Assembly (NCBI GenBank): GCA_022113835.1
Contig: JAILWY010000014.1
Span: 10,975,501 to 11,039,500 of the forward strand
Reading direction: 5' to 3'
Length of the DNA: 64,000 bases
From: Atopsyche davidsoni
Lineage: Eukaryota; Arthropoda; Insecta; Trichoptera; Hydrobiosidae
Shown piece after piece: positions 1-11,944 of the stretch. Below the pieces are notes generated by a model that was not told the DNA's origin, did no database searches, and saw only the letters and a program-made list of their open reading frames with translations. The stretch's first letter is position 1. Every line of letters begins with the position of its first letter. Position numbers and translations under genes: made by a program.

Positions 1-2
1 CT

Positions 3-119
3 AGGCCAGGCCTGCACGTGGAATGCATCTGCATTGAGAAAATTGCATGTAAATGTAGAGGACCTTATATAAGATGTACTCGTGTAGATAAAGCACTGCA
101 AAAATACGCAAAGGCGTAG
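3..119 (+). CDS. Possible 3'-terminal coding exon, cut by window edge
   Basis: One frame is open from the window edge to a TAG at 117-119. It encodes about 38 residues with closely spaced cysteines: ECIC, then ACKC, then RCTRVDKALQKY. A Cys-rich, basic C-terminus like this is unusual for random AT-rich DNA. An AATAAA at 301-306 could be its poly(A) signal. The CTAG and CCAG at the very start could be splice acceptors, but the upstream part lies outside the window. I do not recognise the family; a transposon-encoded protein is possible. The length is too short to exclude chance. Confidence 0.25.
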   Translation, partial: RPGLHVECICIEKIACKCRGPYIRCTRVDKALQKYAKA

Positions 120-891
120 AAAATATATATTAAGATAAATAATATTTTTTTAAATATTGCGAGTTTTTTATTCGTGTTTTTTCTCACTGATAATACTTTA
201 TTGTGTAGTTGATTTTGAAAAAAAGGTACGTTTAAGATCTACATGCAATATTTCGTGCATATTGCAATAGCATCACAACTTAAAACTATATATTATATCG
301 AATAAAAGTATAAATCGTGACATGCATAATATGCTTTTGCTTATCTGCTATTTATTATTAAACATAAGTCAGGTCTTATCAATTGTACTTATAGTTTCGT
401 ATTAATACAACGACATCTTTAACATGCATATAAGTAATCAAACATGTCGTAATTTTCGAGCGTTTCGTTATCACAAAGTTTAGATGTCATGGAAATCAAA
501 ATAAACACCAACCTATTTTAATGCCGCTAGATTGGTGAGGTGCGTGTAACCTTTGAATGCCTAAAAATGCACTGCGTTCAATACAGTTTAGCCCATGCCC
601 TAGAGAATTACATTAGGAACAAAGCACGTTCCTAACCGGCCCACGACCCACATTGTTTTGCACGCATCGCACTAAACTACACAGCCAACTTGCAAAGTGC
701 CCCGCCAGCCTCTGATCGAAACAATATCAAACATTTTAATTCGAAGCACACGCCGACGAAGTGTTCTCAACAATCGTCACGTAGCCGGGCGACTGCAACG
801 GGAAGCGATAATCGTTGGAAACGAAACACCGAAACGTGCTATTCTTGCTAATCATTATTCAAACAAATAACAATGGCCACCCAGTACTCAC

Positions 892-937
892 ATTCGGTCG
901 GAGCTTCACGGAGTTTGTATTCCCCGGGCCAGTCCAT
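892..937 (-). CDS. Candidate first coding exon (15 codons)
   Basis: On the minus strand an ATG at 937, in good initiation context (G at -3, G at +4), opens a frame reading MDWPGEYKLREAPTE. It runs into a strong splice donor (GTGAGT) whose first base is at 891. The upstream 130 bases are GC-richer than the surroundings, as expected of a 5' leader. An alternative upstream ATG in another frame (MKWTGPGN...) uses the same donor. No downstream partner exon lies in the window, because transcription would leave at position 1. The protein is not recognised. This is inference from splice signal and composition only. Confidence 0.22.
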
Positions 938-1228
938 TTCATTGACAGAATCGCGACTTCCTCTTTGTCTACTCCAGGAACCTCCGGCTCTCCTCCGAAC
1001 AATCCAAACCGCAATGCTTCCAATATCAATATTTTTTTTATTTTTTTTGTTTGCTTATACAATGTTAACGAAGCACTCGTAATTTTGAACGGTCCAAATC
1101 AAAACAAAGCGTCGCTTTCGCAGTCGCCCCAACCTGGCGGACAAAGGCAGCTCGATGCGAGACCGGAACAACTTTCACGAAGGGAGCTTGAGAATTGACT
1201 GCGAGGATACCGCGACCGCCGCGAGCTT

Positions 1229-1432
1229 TATATTTAAGCGGAGTTTGCATTTCGTTTTGTGCACATCGGACCGCGCGATGCGGCCCCGAGAACAAAGCGC
1301 AGCAGACTGAGATAAAGCATATCTGCATGGCGACTCCGAGACTCCGAGAGCCGGCGCAGAAACTGCCACACGCGGGCCACTCGACACCGAACTAACCTCA
1401 AATCCTTCACCACCAGTGTTGTGCACATCCAG
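1229..1432 (+). promoter_or_regulatory. Candidate core promoter and noncoding first exon
   Basis: A TATA-like box (TATATTTAAG, 1229-1238) is followed by a GC-rich stretch. That stretch ends at a strong donor, CCAG|GTGAGAAG, with the cut after 1432. Every ATG in the interval opens only a short frame that closes before the donor, so this would be an untranslated first exon. It lies back-to-back with the candidate minus-strand exon at 892-937, giving a possible bidirectional promoter. No partner exon was found with confidence. Confidence 0.25.
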
Positions 1433-3295
1433 GTGAGAAGGTACGCGGAACCGAGGCTCATCATCAGCGAAATGGCGAAATGACCTGTTCTTCCGGCAAC
1501 AATAACAAAACGCAGCAAGTGTATTCCAAAAAAAAATATTAAAAGATTAGCACGTCTTTTCAGGACTACACGGTGTTTCAGAAATTTACAGTTTATTAAA
1601 CAAATTAATACATTAAAAAATATATATATTCTTACGTACTATACAATCCAGTCTCGTGCGTTCTAATAAAATAAATATTTTTTTCGTGCTAAATGCTAAT
1701 TTTTTTAAGTTTGATTATTTTTCTTTTTCAAAATATCTACGGAGCACGCAATTTATATCTTTGCCAATTTTTTTATACAAGAAAATGTATTTTCACGTTT
1801 ATTGCGTCTTATTTGTACGCTATCTCATACGTATTAAGGAAGTAGTTGTACTAATTACACACAGATACCAAATATTTATAATGTTGTCCCTATTAAAAAC
1901 TAGTAGATGTAGCCATTACTTGCCCAGATAATATATTTCTAAAATATTAATACTATTTATTAGTATTATAATACTATTCTCCAGACAAACGTCCTATATC
2001 TGAAAGACTCATCAAATTTAATGATGATTACCCAGCTACGGATTTAATAAAATACTTTTCCTGATGAACGATTTAATAAATGATATGAGAACAATGATTT
2101 TTAACTTTATAAAACACAATTCACTATCGTATTAAAGTTTAACACAATATATGTGACGTATTTAACAGCTTGGTAATCATTGTTCAATTTAATCAATCTT
2201 TACTTATGTTTTACCTTTCGTGGTATTTTTCTTCATGTTTATAATAGTATTTTTTATAGCATACTTTATGGAAATTTTTTAGAATTATTTTCACTATCTT
2301 ATATCAAATTAGATCTAGGAATTTTACAGATTTCAGGTTTTAAATACCATTAATCTTTAAATAAAATGCAGATGATAAAAGATAACTCACATGTACCTGT
2401 TCCAGCAAACAACGGTGTTTATTTCCCATAAACAAATCGTCAAATTGATTGAAAAAAGTCTAATACAGAGCTATAATTAGACACTTTGTTTAGAAAGTAC
2501 ACACCGTACAGTTGTGACAGGTTACGCAAACATATTGTTATTGTATTAACTATAAAGTTTTATCGCAAATACACTTATCTTTTCTTTATCTATTGAATGC
2601 ATTAAATCTCGGTTTACTCTGTCATTGTACCGAACACTGTGTGGGATTAGAAATCAAACAAGACGACACGTGCAGCCAGAACCCGAGGCTTTTTTTATTG
2701 TGATGATGCAATATTTTAATTTCTTTTGTTGTCTTGGTATTTATTTAAAAAAAAAATCGCGAGCTTATCACAAAATTACAAAATGAATAGAGTTTAAGCT
2801 ATTAAGAATTAATTATATCTAATGTTCATTTATTTGTTTATTTTTTTACTATCAATGTTTTAATGAGGTAGATAAAGACAAAAAGTGTAGTTGCGTCTGA
2901 CCCGATGTTTAGTACTTCATTAGGTGAAAACCGATTTATCGACATTTAGTTTATTTTTACTAATTAAAATAGGCACCATTTCAAGCAGTTTCCAGAGAGT
3001 AACATTTATGTGACAAACAATTTCAATTATACTAAAATCAATGTATATTTTTGAGAGTGAGATGTATTTTAACAGCTCTGTGTAAGACTCTCTTCGTTAG
3101 CACGTAAAACGAATGTTGTATTTAACGGACGACAATTTATTTATTTTTTAAATTAGCCGCAGTCGTAAGGTCAACCGCTCGTTGACATGAGAGAACTCTA
3201 TTTATTGAAACAAATTGGAAATGCATCAAATTTTTAGGACAACCATTCACTTGCTATAAGTCTCAGGGGTATCATTGAGCCACGTCCTTTATCAA
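1433..3295. other. AT-rich intergenic stretch
   Basis: I see no gene, RNA or classifiable element here. The sequence is very AT-rich, with homopolymer runs and frequent stops in all frames. Confidence 0.5.
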
Positions 3296-3394
3296 TTAGG
3301 GGTACTTTGGTCTTGATGGACTGAAGTACTCGTCCTCCGGTACTTCAGCAGCTCCCTCATCGGGACAGCCTTCGTCGTCACTTAGGCTCCACAT
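3296..3394 (-). CDS. Short acidic ORF, possible exon or relic
   Basis: An ATG at 3394 opens 32 codons ending in TAA at 3296. The peptide starts MWSLSDDEGCPDEGAAEVPE and ends SPSRPKYP. It is acidic, low in complexity and coding-like, and lies in a GC-rich pocket (about 3300-3415). A one-base shift at the stop would continue an open frame (LIDKGRGSMIPL...) for about 20 more codons, so this may be a decayed exon or transposon fragment. The family is not recognised. Confidence 0.2.
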   Translation of the reverse strand: MWSLSDDEGCPDEGAAEVPEDEYFSPSRPKYP

Positions 3395-6210
3395 CCTCTC
3401 TAGAGATCCTCAACATGGATATTTGAGTATTTAAGTTTTAAAATATACCCGTAAACAATGTCTGTGAATCGGCAAAATGGATCATTTACTGTTTTTTAGA
3501 ACAAAGGTTTTACAATGTCAGCAAACAGGGAAATGTCGCGGATTAACTGCCTAAAGATAGCGTTGCTTGTCAAACTTCAAGGACAAATTAATATCGTCGT
3601 GAAAAAATCTCAAGGTCACGAAAACGTGACCGGAATACAGCACACTGCGGAAATGGAGACTCTATCCATTAAATGCTTTTTCACTTCGCGTATCACATCC
3701 AAGAAAAATCAATAAAAAACACTTTTATGTAGACTAGCTGATATGTACACAATGATTATTTTACATGCACAGCATGAGAAGACGTCAATTTTATTAGCAA
3801 ATAGACGTTTATTATTTTCAACAGACGTCAGTGTTTTTCAAATAAAGGGTTTTCTAATAAAAAATATCATTTTTTTATATGTTATTCAATAGAAATACAA
3901 TTTGATTATACTGTTAGTACAAGGGGTGTGTTTTGTAAGTAAAAAACGCTTCACTCGACGTCTCCCGCGAGAGCCACATGGTTGGCAGCAGCGTTGCTTC
4001 TGCCCCGATACCAACGCATTAATAAAAATATATGACCACCCATTTAAAACTATCATTCTCGCGAAAAAATATGTAATATTTCTAAAAGAGCAAAACTCGC
4101 GCGAATAAAGCATAGCAAAAATAAGTATTTGCACAGGTAATGTACTTTTGACGATTGACGCTCTGTGATGGCAATTTCAGTAGTATGGAATTGGATACAT
4201 TTCTCGTGGCTTTATTTTAATAGCCTATTACAAGCATGGACTTGACCGATCTCGCCTGGCTTGGCCATGGCAAAGTTTAATAGCCACTGGGCGAGTGAGC
4301 ACTGCATTATTGATTCTGGCCGAGAGTCGTTAGGATCGATTGAACTTTGGCATTGCTTTAAAACTGCGCAGAACTTTATAATTTACACTGAGTAAATTGC
4401 ATTATTTTACTGTCCCCCATTGAAGCAAACTAATATAAATATTTATATAAATTATCACATAGATTTCCGGTCTCAAAGGCGCTGACTAACTGCACAAATG
4501 GATATATCGGAAGACTGCTGATTTTAGGGAAACTCTGCAGAAGACCCAGGATCACGGGTTGCAGTGCTGAGGATCATAAAACAAATCGTATTTGACCATA
4601 CAAAAACACGCATGAACTTAATTACATTACATACGGCAAGATCAAATTAGTATACATTCACTTACAAGAGTCTACGATCGCAACTTCTAAACCGGCAAGC
4701 TAGGGAGTTAAATAATATTTCAAATATTCAATTTTATTTATTGGCAAGTGAAGGCAAGCATTTTTTTCAGATAATATTTTTATTGATTGATAGTTTCAAT
4801 CAATCCTCTGGATTTATACTGTTGATTTTCCAAAACCAATGCAACATCTAAAGGGGCCCAGCTTCCTTAATGAAGTCCACCACAAGCCACTGATTTACTC
4901 GTACACACATATGCTTATATACGTATTTTATTTTCCATGTTTTTATTTTTTACGAATAAGGACAAAGGAAATCATCAACAAAGCTGCTGGTATCAATACC
5001 GGAAACCCTAGGGTCATTAATGGCTCCTATCTTCTTCAGCAGGGAAGCCAAGGCCCGCGAGGCTGCGGTGAACACTCTCTAATCGCCGCTCGTGCTGACG
5101 ATCCCCCCAGGGTTACTTGCTGGAACAATGCTCTCCGCCTCGATGACTGGGGACCCCAAATTAACCTGAGATAAATTCTGTCGCGACGTTAGATTGTCCA
5201 TATATAGGCCAAGGGAAACAACAATAAATATTGATTCTCAAACAAATCATAATTGCTACTTGTTCAAAGAAATGCGTGGGAAATACAAAGGAACACAATA
5301 AGATCTGATAAATAAAAATTTGAAAGGATACTTTCATCTGACTTCTTTCCTTTATTTAAAAAAAATATATATCGCACTGAAAATCAACGGAAAATTCTAT
5401 TCACTTGAATATCTATCTAATCTTGAACTATTGAAAACGTAGCCTAGTGATGATTTTTAACCAAACCAAACAGGGGCGATTCAATAAATCAATTAACAAA
5501 ATTCAAAATTGAGAAACACAAGTGTTTCCACGTAAATGGGTAATCAATATATTTTGTCACAAATAAAACTGTATCTGTGTTTTTGAAATTTACGAGAGAT
5601 TAATATTTTCCAGATTGCTGCAACGGCGGGGGTTATACGGTCAAATCGTGTGTCGGCTTCGTCGGACAAGAATAACTTTGTTGTCGACGGTCAAGCTGCA
5701 TTCTCCAAGAGTTAAACTAAACAATGACTAACCGCAGCGGCAACTGCACATAATGAAAAAAATAAATACGACCCGATTTCAGGCAGCCTTTCCTTCAAAG
5801 ATAATGCCGTAGATACTACTTATCTACTATTTGATTCCCTTAGCCTATTTGTTGTTTCTGGTACCTCTGTAAGTAATTCGTGGAAGCAGATTTCCCTGAA
5901 AATCTGTATTTGATCGTTTTACTATAAAATATGAGAATGAATTTGGATTCAATATAACTAATAAAGAAATTCATACTGCGAAGAATATCCGTGAGGCCAT
6001 GCGGGTTCAAGGGGAGTTTTCGGCGATGACCTGACTCTCTGGCGGCCGCCTCGGAGGTTATTACCCAAACATTACAAATATAAACGACACTTTGTATGTG
6101 ACATGCATACGATGCGGACAAAAAAATTATCAAATGCTTTTAATAATATAAATCATAAAAAATATCAAAGATCTTTACATTAATCTTAATTATATACGCA
6201 CATAATATGT
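3395..6210. other. Intergenic DNA, no gene recognised
   Basis: Mostly AT-rich. GC-richer pockets at about 4210-4370, 4985-5170 and 5620-5700 carry short ORFs with no recognisable family or splice structure. They may be old repeats or conserved noncoding elements. Confidence 0.4.
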
Positions 6211-6263
6211 GTGATGAAATGGTCACCAGCCCTCTATGAGGAGAGGCACCAGAAGAAGAAGAT
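6211..6263 (+). mobile_element. LINE 3' tail fragment (endonuclease-RT family)
   Basis: The sequence GAAATGGTCACCAGCCCTC... ending in (AGA)n matches the 3' tail seen near 22250, 25225-25290, 27150, 35200, 39890 and 42380. Only the tail remains. It appears to be a heavily 5'-truncated copy of the same dispersed non-LTR family. Confidence 0.5.
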
Positions 6264-7369
6264 ATACATATTGTGATTTTTTTACAAGATAAATATAATA
6301 ATACACAATTGTTTATTATTACAAAAAATAATATTTTATGTTAATTTACTTTATGCTTATAGTACGATGTGTGGTTGTTCCCTGATCCTGCGTGCAGGTT
6401 GTGAGGCTTACAAGGTGTGGCTTAGGTGGTTGTGTGAGTTGAAGAATGTTTATTATTACGTCTCGAATAATATTTACGGGTTTATTCACTCCATAATGTA
6501 CGCGATTGTTTATCAGAGAAAGCCATGTGTGGCGTTATCGTAAAATTCTGGGTCACAGCGTGATTGCTAGGATTTTTAAATTTGCCTAATATTATTAAAG
6601 ACAATTTAAAAAAAAAGTTTATTCAAAACATTCTTGTTTTTGTGTCAATTTACGATATAAGAGAAAACGTTTCAGACGAAGGTCATTAATGAAAAATACA
6701 AATGATGAAATTTAATTTACGATGGATTTTAAAATGTAGGTCCTTGCCCTGGGGGTCGAGAATATTAATTTAATGAGGGTATTATGTTTATTGACACATT
6801 TAATAATAGCTTGGTGCTTATTACAGGATTTTTTTACGAAATATAATATTACGTTATCAGATCGTTCCTTTTATATATAAATTTAATCTTACCTAACTAT
6901 GAAAGTAGTTAATAACTCATTTTATGTAAATGTCTTTGTTTTCTTGTGCTCTCGGAACAAAGCTTTCCCGAAGACTGTAAGATTAGGCAAGACAAAATTA
7001 CAAATTCAAACAATAAATAAATCCTATGAAATCCATGCAACAATAATTTTCTAAATTTATGTAAGTAATAAATATTTGGTTAAAAAAAATAAATGCGAGT
7101 GTACGTCGATTTTATCACCCGATCTGATTTAAATAAAATAAAATATTGGAAACATGTTTTTCCATAACGGACATTGATCAATAAAACAATGCAAGGCTAA
7201 TTTCGCTACTCGTCAATTTCTTTTATTTACTATAATAAAAATTATAAAAGTTAATTTTGACACAAAATGTTTTATGTATCCTTCAACAAATGTATATTTT
7301 AATATTCATGTTTAACTTAATTTATTGGGCATTTTTATATATATTAAAATTAACATGTTGTTGGGAATA

Positions 7370-8412
7370 TTAACCCTTTGCGCTCGAGACCGTTTCCGCG
7401 CGGACTAATCAGCAACTCGAAGCGTTTCGTATCACTTTCGGTGAATTTTTTACCTCTAACTTAAAATGTTCACACACACAAATTGACACATAATTTTTTT
7501 AATTTTAATATTTAATGTATATTTACATCTTTACGAAGATAGGTTCGTAAACATAAGTCTTTGTAATTTTGCTTTGTATGATATTTCATGTAACAATTGC
7601 CGAGATGCATGCCCGGCTTTTCGGGACAAGTATCACAAAAGTATGTCGTTTGATGTCTTTTGCCGGGTTTATTTTTTTGAGAACAGACTTTGTAATCCTT
7701 CCTAACTCCTGTTAGAATGTTATGCAGCCTTCCACTTAGGCGGATTTTCGGAATCGCAGGTTGAAGTGAAGCTCTAGCACGTGTCTGACGAAAATCTCCA
7801 GTCAATTGCCGAACTAAGGTTTTCATATACCGCAAGTGATTAAGCGGCTGTTCTCCTCTCAGCTGTTTAGTGAGATACACATTATCATAATATTATTATA
7901 TATTATAAAGCAAACAAAATAATGGTATGATAAGTGAATGGAAAGGTTATTGATATTGTGAGGGAGAAAAAAGTCTATTCTTCAGTGCAATATAAGTTTA
8001 AGCAAATAAGGACCCTCAAATGAATGATTACGATAAGAAGTACAAGCAAAAAATATATGGGTTGATTAGGTACACATCTAGTCATTTTGCCATGGCTGTC
8101 AAGGTCGAACTGAGACCAAAAATGCAGTTCGCTTTATGGTGCCGCACTAATCTTGGATAAGAAATTCTAGCGTAGTTTGAAAGGGGGATAACATGATCTT
8201 TGTAAAATTATATGGGCAGTGCTTAGTAACGAACTTTAAAGAACAAGATCACATAAACATAAACAAGAAATCACCAGATAAAAAACCATAAATAGTTATC
8301 ACCGCACATCGAATTTCCGCACCAAGCAAATTGGTGCGGAATCCGCACCTCTCGAGTTGCGGCATTACATCGTGTGGTGCGGAATCCGCACCTCTCGAGT
8401 GCAAAGGGTTAA
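7370..8412 (-). mobile_element. Degraded piggyBac-type DNA transposon
   Basis: The element is bounded by TTAA on both sides (7370-7373 and 8409-8412). Inverted ends start CCCTTTGC and continue to CTCGAG, matching piggyBac hallmarks (TTAA target, CCC-starting ends). It spans about 1.04 kb, against more than 2 kb for an autonomous element. A minus-strand ORF inside keeps only the transposase C-terminus, so the catalytic DDE core is deleted. Near the right end a 24-bp segment containing the palindromic GGTGCGGAATCCGCACC occurs twice (8333-8356 and 8376-8399). It is presumably non-autonomous. Confidence 0.8.
7512..7880 (-). pseudogene. piggyBac transposase, C-terminal remnant
   Basis: The 122-residue open frame contains MKTLVRQLTGDF, RLSGRLH, then cysteines in C-x(~21)-C-x2-C-x7-C order within CDTCPEKPGMHLGNC and YHTKQNYKDL. 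This is the Cys-rich C-terminal domain of piggyBac-like transposases. The N-terminal two-thirds, with the catalytic aspartates, is absent, so it cannot be an active transposase. The start codon is not meaningful. The frame sits inside the TTAA-bounded element described above. Confidence 0.75.
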
Positions 8413-11081
8413 ATGCAATAGTGTATACAACATCAAGAGCTTAAAAAAACCAATATCAAGGGCATTTTGATTAAATAGGTGACATTCAAAATGGCTCCCA
8501 AAAATCAACGTCACTAATTACTTTTTCATTGGAGGCGTTATCTAATCAGTTATTCCGAGTTGCTCGAAACTAGAAATATTCGGTAGCACGTGTCCGTTGT
8601 GACAAATTACGTTGTTCTTATCAGAAAATTAGGGTGCTATTAGGGTGCCCTGGTCCACCAGCGGAAACTACTCGGCGACAATATCACATCCAATCTTTCA
8701 AGTTGAAGTATTACTGGTTTGGCTATCTCATCGTCTCCATCTCCAGAAGCTGTCTATCCACCGGAAGCCTCTACATGACCATTACACATGACGATGCTGC
8801 AACAACCTCTACCACCCAACATCCAACAGCTCCAACGATGCCAATGTACTGGTACGTTATATTTGTACCCACTCTCTACTTTTTGTAGGCTGAGTCTACT
8901 TATGGTTACTTTTTTTGTACATTTTCAACACCGTAAAATAAAGAGCAGGGTGTAATAACTGGACGTCGTCAATAAACCACAGTTTTCGTAGACTTAGCTA
9001 ATGATAGCATTTCACATTTCTGAATATCACTGTGGGAACACATTTGTGTCCATAGACTTGGATATATTAACGATAAAAAACTACGTAAGGTGGCTTGAGA
9101 GGCAGGGCAAGCATAATAAGTTGTCTCAATGCTTTGTCACGTTATCCTTCACCATATTATAGTTATGTGCAAGTGAGAGAAGTAGAACCATGATTGATTT
9201 CCAATTCATCTTGATTGTTTAAACAGTTCACATATTTATTTCTCAGTTCTCACTTGTACCAAACGTCGTAATCATTGTATCAAACTTACTAATCGTTACG
9301 AGAATTTAAATTACTACACAAATTGCTACTTCTACGCCGTGTTCTTGTATAAGAGTTAGCTTTTATAGAAGTTTTTATTATGTACACATAACAAATCTAC
9401 AAAATTATAGCACATAATACTTGTTATAAATTCTATTGCGGAGACCCAAAACTGGCTTGTGCGGTGTGTGTTCAGATATCGATGATGATGATGATGTTTA
9501 AAAAAACTCGTTTTACGCTTATAATTATTGATTACACGAGCGTCATGGAAGTCACGTAAGTAATAAATACCAAACGGCACTTGTCTTTCGTTTCCGGTCA
9601 TCCCCTTTATGGAGGGCATCCGTTTTGTATCTACGTATTTTTTTTTTCAATAACTTATATATATATATACAGATAAGTATGTATACAGATAAGAGATAAT
9701 TACACACGAAACATTGCAATATTTATTTGTCCGGTTTTAACGAGTTTAAGTTCACGAATGTTTATGTTTATTGACCAATCTAAGATAGTTGGTTACATTC
9801 TGTGGACGCCTGTATTTGTATACATTAGCAGTTAGCATTAACAATTGATTGACAAATGCGAATCAAGCATTAAATGTAATGAATTGAATCAATTTTATTG
9901 TTGTACCTAGTTTTTTTGTTGTTACAATAGAATTAGTCACATATTAAAATCTATTTAATCACATATGTCTTCCTCTACATGGCAAAAAAAATAGCAAGAG
10001 AAATCAGAAGGAGATATGAAAGTCCAAAGATATTAAATTGGCTCAGGTCAATAATCAAATGCTTTGTTTTTTGTTGTTGCTTCATGTAAGGTTATTGACA
10101 AATAAAATAACACTTAGACGTATATATTTTTTATAAACATTAATTCACTGAGTCTATTTAAAAATTCATGATTCGCTAAAGGTAACCTTTTTTTAATGAA
10201 TATTTTTCTGGTCTAAACTTCAAACGTTCAAAGCACTTTATGAAATTACAATTTTAGTATTTTCATTGATATTTACTTCATAATCGTCTCGAACTCATTG
10301 TGTTTAGAGGTCACCAGGATGTGGTGAGCAAGTTCTATTTTTTTATTTTATTGAAAAAAGATTAAACCTTCCGGTTTATCCTATTCATTTTGATAAATAA
10401 AGCAGGATTTGTGATTAATCAGTGCCATGGTCGATGAATTATCCTTAGAAGCGATCCTTAAATATGTGTTCTATATAGTCAGAAGTGAACAATTTTTGAG
10501 ATCTGCTAAATTAAAACGGAACATAGTATCAAAATAGTTATTGAAATTCCACTTTAATCATGTAATTTAAGACAGATACAATGTTGTATAATCAACTGGT
10601 GTATTCAACGATAGAAATTCATTGTTTTTTAAAGTAAATAACTTGACATAAAAAAAAAACACTACATGTATGGTTGTATTAACAAATTAACAAGATCCTG
10701 ATATTATTTTTTATCAATGCTTGCATATCGTGACGATCTACTGATATTCTCAATATTACAATCTTAATTGGGATCATTCACCTGAGATTTGTAACTCAAT
10801 CGATCTGTCGGTGCAATGACTGATGAGATATGACAGTGCAAGTGCAAGGTGCATTGTACAAATGAACTCGATAAGTCGTATTAAACACTCACCGACAATC
10901 TGCCATCAAATAACAACTAATTCATCCTTCAAGACACTGCAATGAGTTATTATAACATTAAGTATGATCCCTGTAGCGTCACCCCATAATAAAGTTTATT
11001 AATGATTTTACGAACATTGGTGTATCCTTTGGCACTATTTATACGTTATGATCACACTTCACATTTTAATTAAATATTTTT
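8413..11081. other. Intergenic DNA
   Basis: AT-rich. At about 8620-8975 a GC-richer segment carries an 84-codon plus-strand ORF followed by two AATAAA signals; it could be a 3' UTR or LTR remnant, but I cannot classify it. A minus-strand ORF near 9510-9619 (MPSIKGMTGNERQVPFG...) looks coding-like but is unrecognised. The rest shows nothing. Confidence 0.35.
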
Positions 11082-11270
11082 ATGCATTCAGGCTTTTTTT
11101 GGTCCTTCGAGCATGCCTTCCCAGCCACGCAGCTGTTCCGGAAGTCCTTGTCCAGTGATTGGGGTCCGAGAACGAAGCTTCAGGTGGAGATCTTAGTCTA
11201 TCCAAAAGTTACCGTATCAGACTCAGTATGTCACCTGAAAGAAGAGGCCGTGGCAAAGCGCAGCTTGTAA
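11082..11270 (+). CDS. Candidate terminal coding exon, unrecognised
   Basis: A good acceptor (TTTTTATGCATTCAG) precedes a GC-richer block. That block is open in one frame to a TAA at 11268-11270. The peptide includes FEHAFPATQLFRKSL, then KLQVEILVYPKVTVSD and KEEAVAKRSL. An ATG at 11082 overlaps the acceptor, so the block could be either a 62-codon ORF or the last exon of a spliced gene. An AATAAA lies at 11476-11481. I do not recognise the protein, and no partner exon is evident upstream. Confidence 0.3.
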   Translation: MHSGFFWSFEHAFPATQLFRKSLSSDWGPRTKLQVEILVYPKVTVSDSVCHLKEEAVAKRSL

Positions 11271-11719
11271 AATTGGTTCATTTTTCCCACGAATCGTGAA
11301 TGGTAATAAGCCGTGACCACTCGTCTCCAATTTTATAATAATTATGAATTTTTCTTTATACCATTGCATAATTATAATTATCTCTCCTACTGTACATGTT
11401 CAAACTATATAAAATGCATGTCCAGATTCTTCCTAATATTTTTTAAAAGTCTTTTTATCAAGAGTATAAAACAAAAATAAACTCACAACGGCTGTGATGC
11501 CCTACTTTGATATATTTTTTTTGTTTACTTCCTTGTACAAAAAAACGTGGATAGAAAATAACGTCTTCTCTGCATGCAAAACATAAATTATTTTTGCTGA
11601 ATAAATACAGAATATCGAATAACTATTATTACAATAAATATGACACAACACGGTAACCTCAAATAATATTATTAAAAGTGATTCATTATTTGAGAAATAG
11701 ATGGCGTTAGCGTCACTGC

Positions 11720-11740
11720 TAACTCGCAAGTACTGCGTGT
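11720..11740 (+). promoter_or_regulatory. PSEA-like proximal element of U1 snRNA gene
   Basis: The 21 bases TAACTCGCAAGTACTGC... lie exactly 61 to 41 bp upstream of the U1 start. This is where insect Pol II snRNA genes carry PSEA, the site bound by the SNAPc/PBP complex. The CTAACTCGCAAGTACT core resembles the TAATTC-CCAA pattern known from Drosophila U1. No TATA box is present at -30, as expected for a Pol II (not Pol III) snRNA gene. Confidence 0.6.
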
Positions 11741-11780
11741 CGCATAAGTTACAAATACTGGAGCTTTAGCTTGGAGAGGC

Positions 11781-11944
11781 ATACTTACCTGGCGTAGGGG
11801 ATACCGTGATCAACAAGGCGGTTCCCCCAGGGCGAGGCTCTTCCATTGCACTGCGGTTGGGCTGACCCTTGCGATTATTCCTAATGCGAATAACTCGGGC
11901 GCGTAATTTTTGGTAGTCGGGGACTGCGTACGCGCGGACCCCGA
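11781..11944 (+). ncRNA. U1: U1 spliceosomal snRNA
   Basis: U1 RNA base-pairs with 5' splice sites as part of the U1 snRNP in the nucleus. The gene starts ATACTTACCTGGCG, with the 5'-splice-site recognition sequence ACTTACCTG at 11783-11791. Stem-loop I lies at about 11797-11827, and the U1A-binding loop ATTGCAC at 11845-11851. The strongly conserved GCGATTATTCCTAATGCGAA and the Sm site AATTTTTGG (11905-11913) follow, then a 3' stem-loop ending CCCCGA. The length, 164 nt, equals that of Drosophila U1. Two departures stand out. The U1-70K loop reads GATCAACAAGG rather than the usual GATCANGAAGG, and the last stem has an A-A mismatch. It could be an expressed variant or a recent pseudogene; the well-placed PSEA favours a gene. 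Confidence 0.92.

Noticed and set aside
1175..1518. Overlapping minus-strand ORFs near 1.2-1.5 kb
   Set aside because: They overlap each other in different frames in a GC-rich promoter-like stretch, and none has family features.
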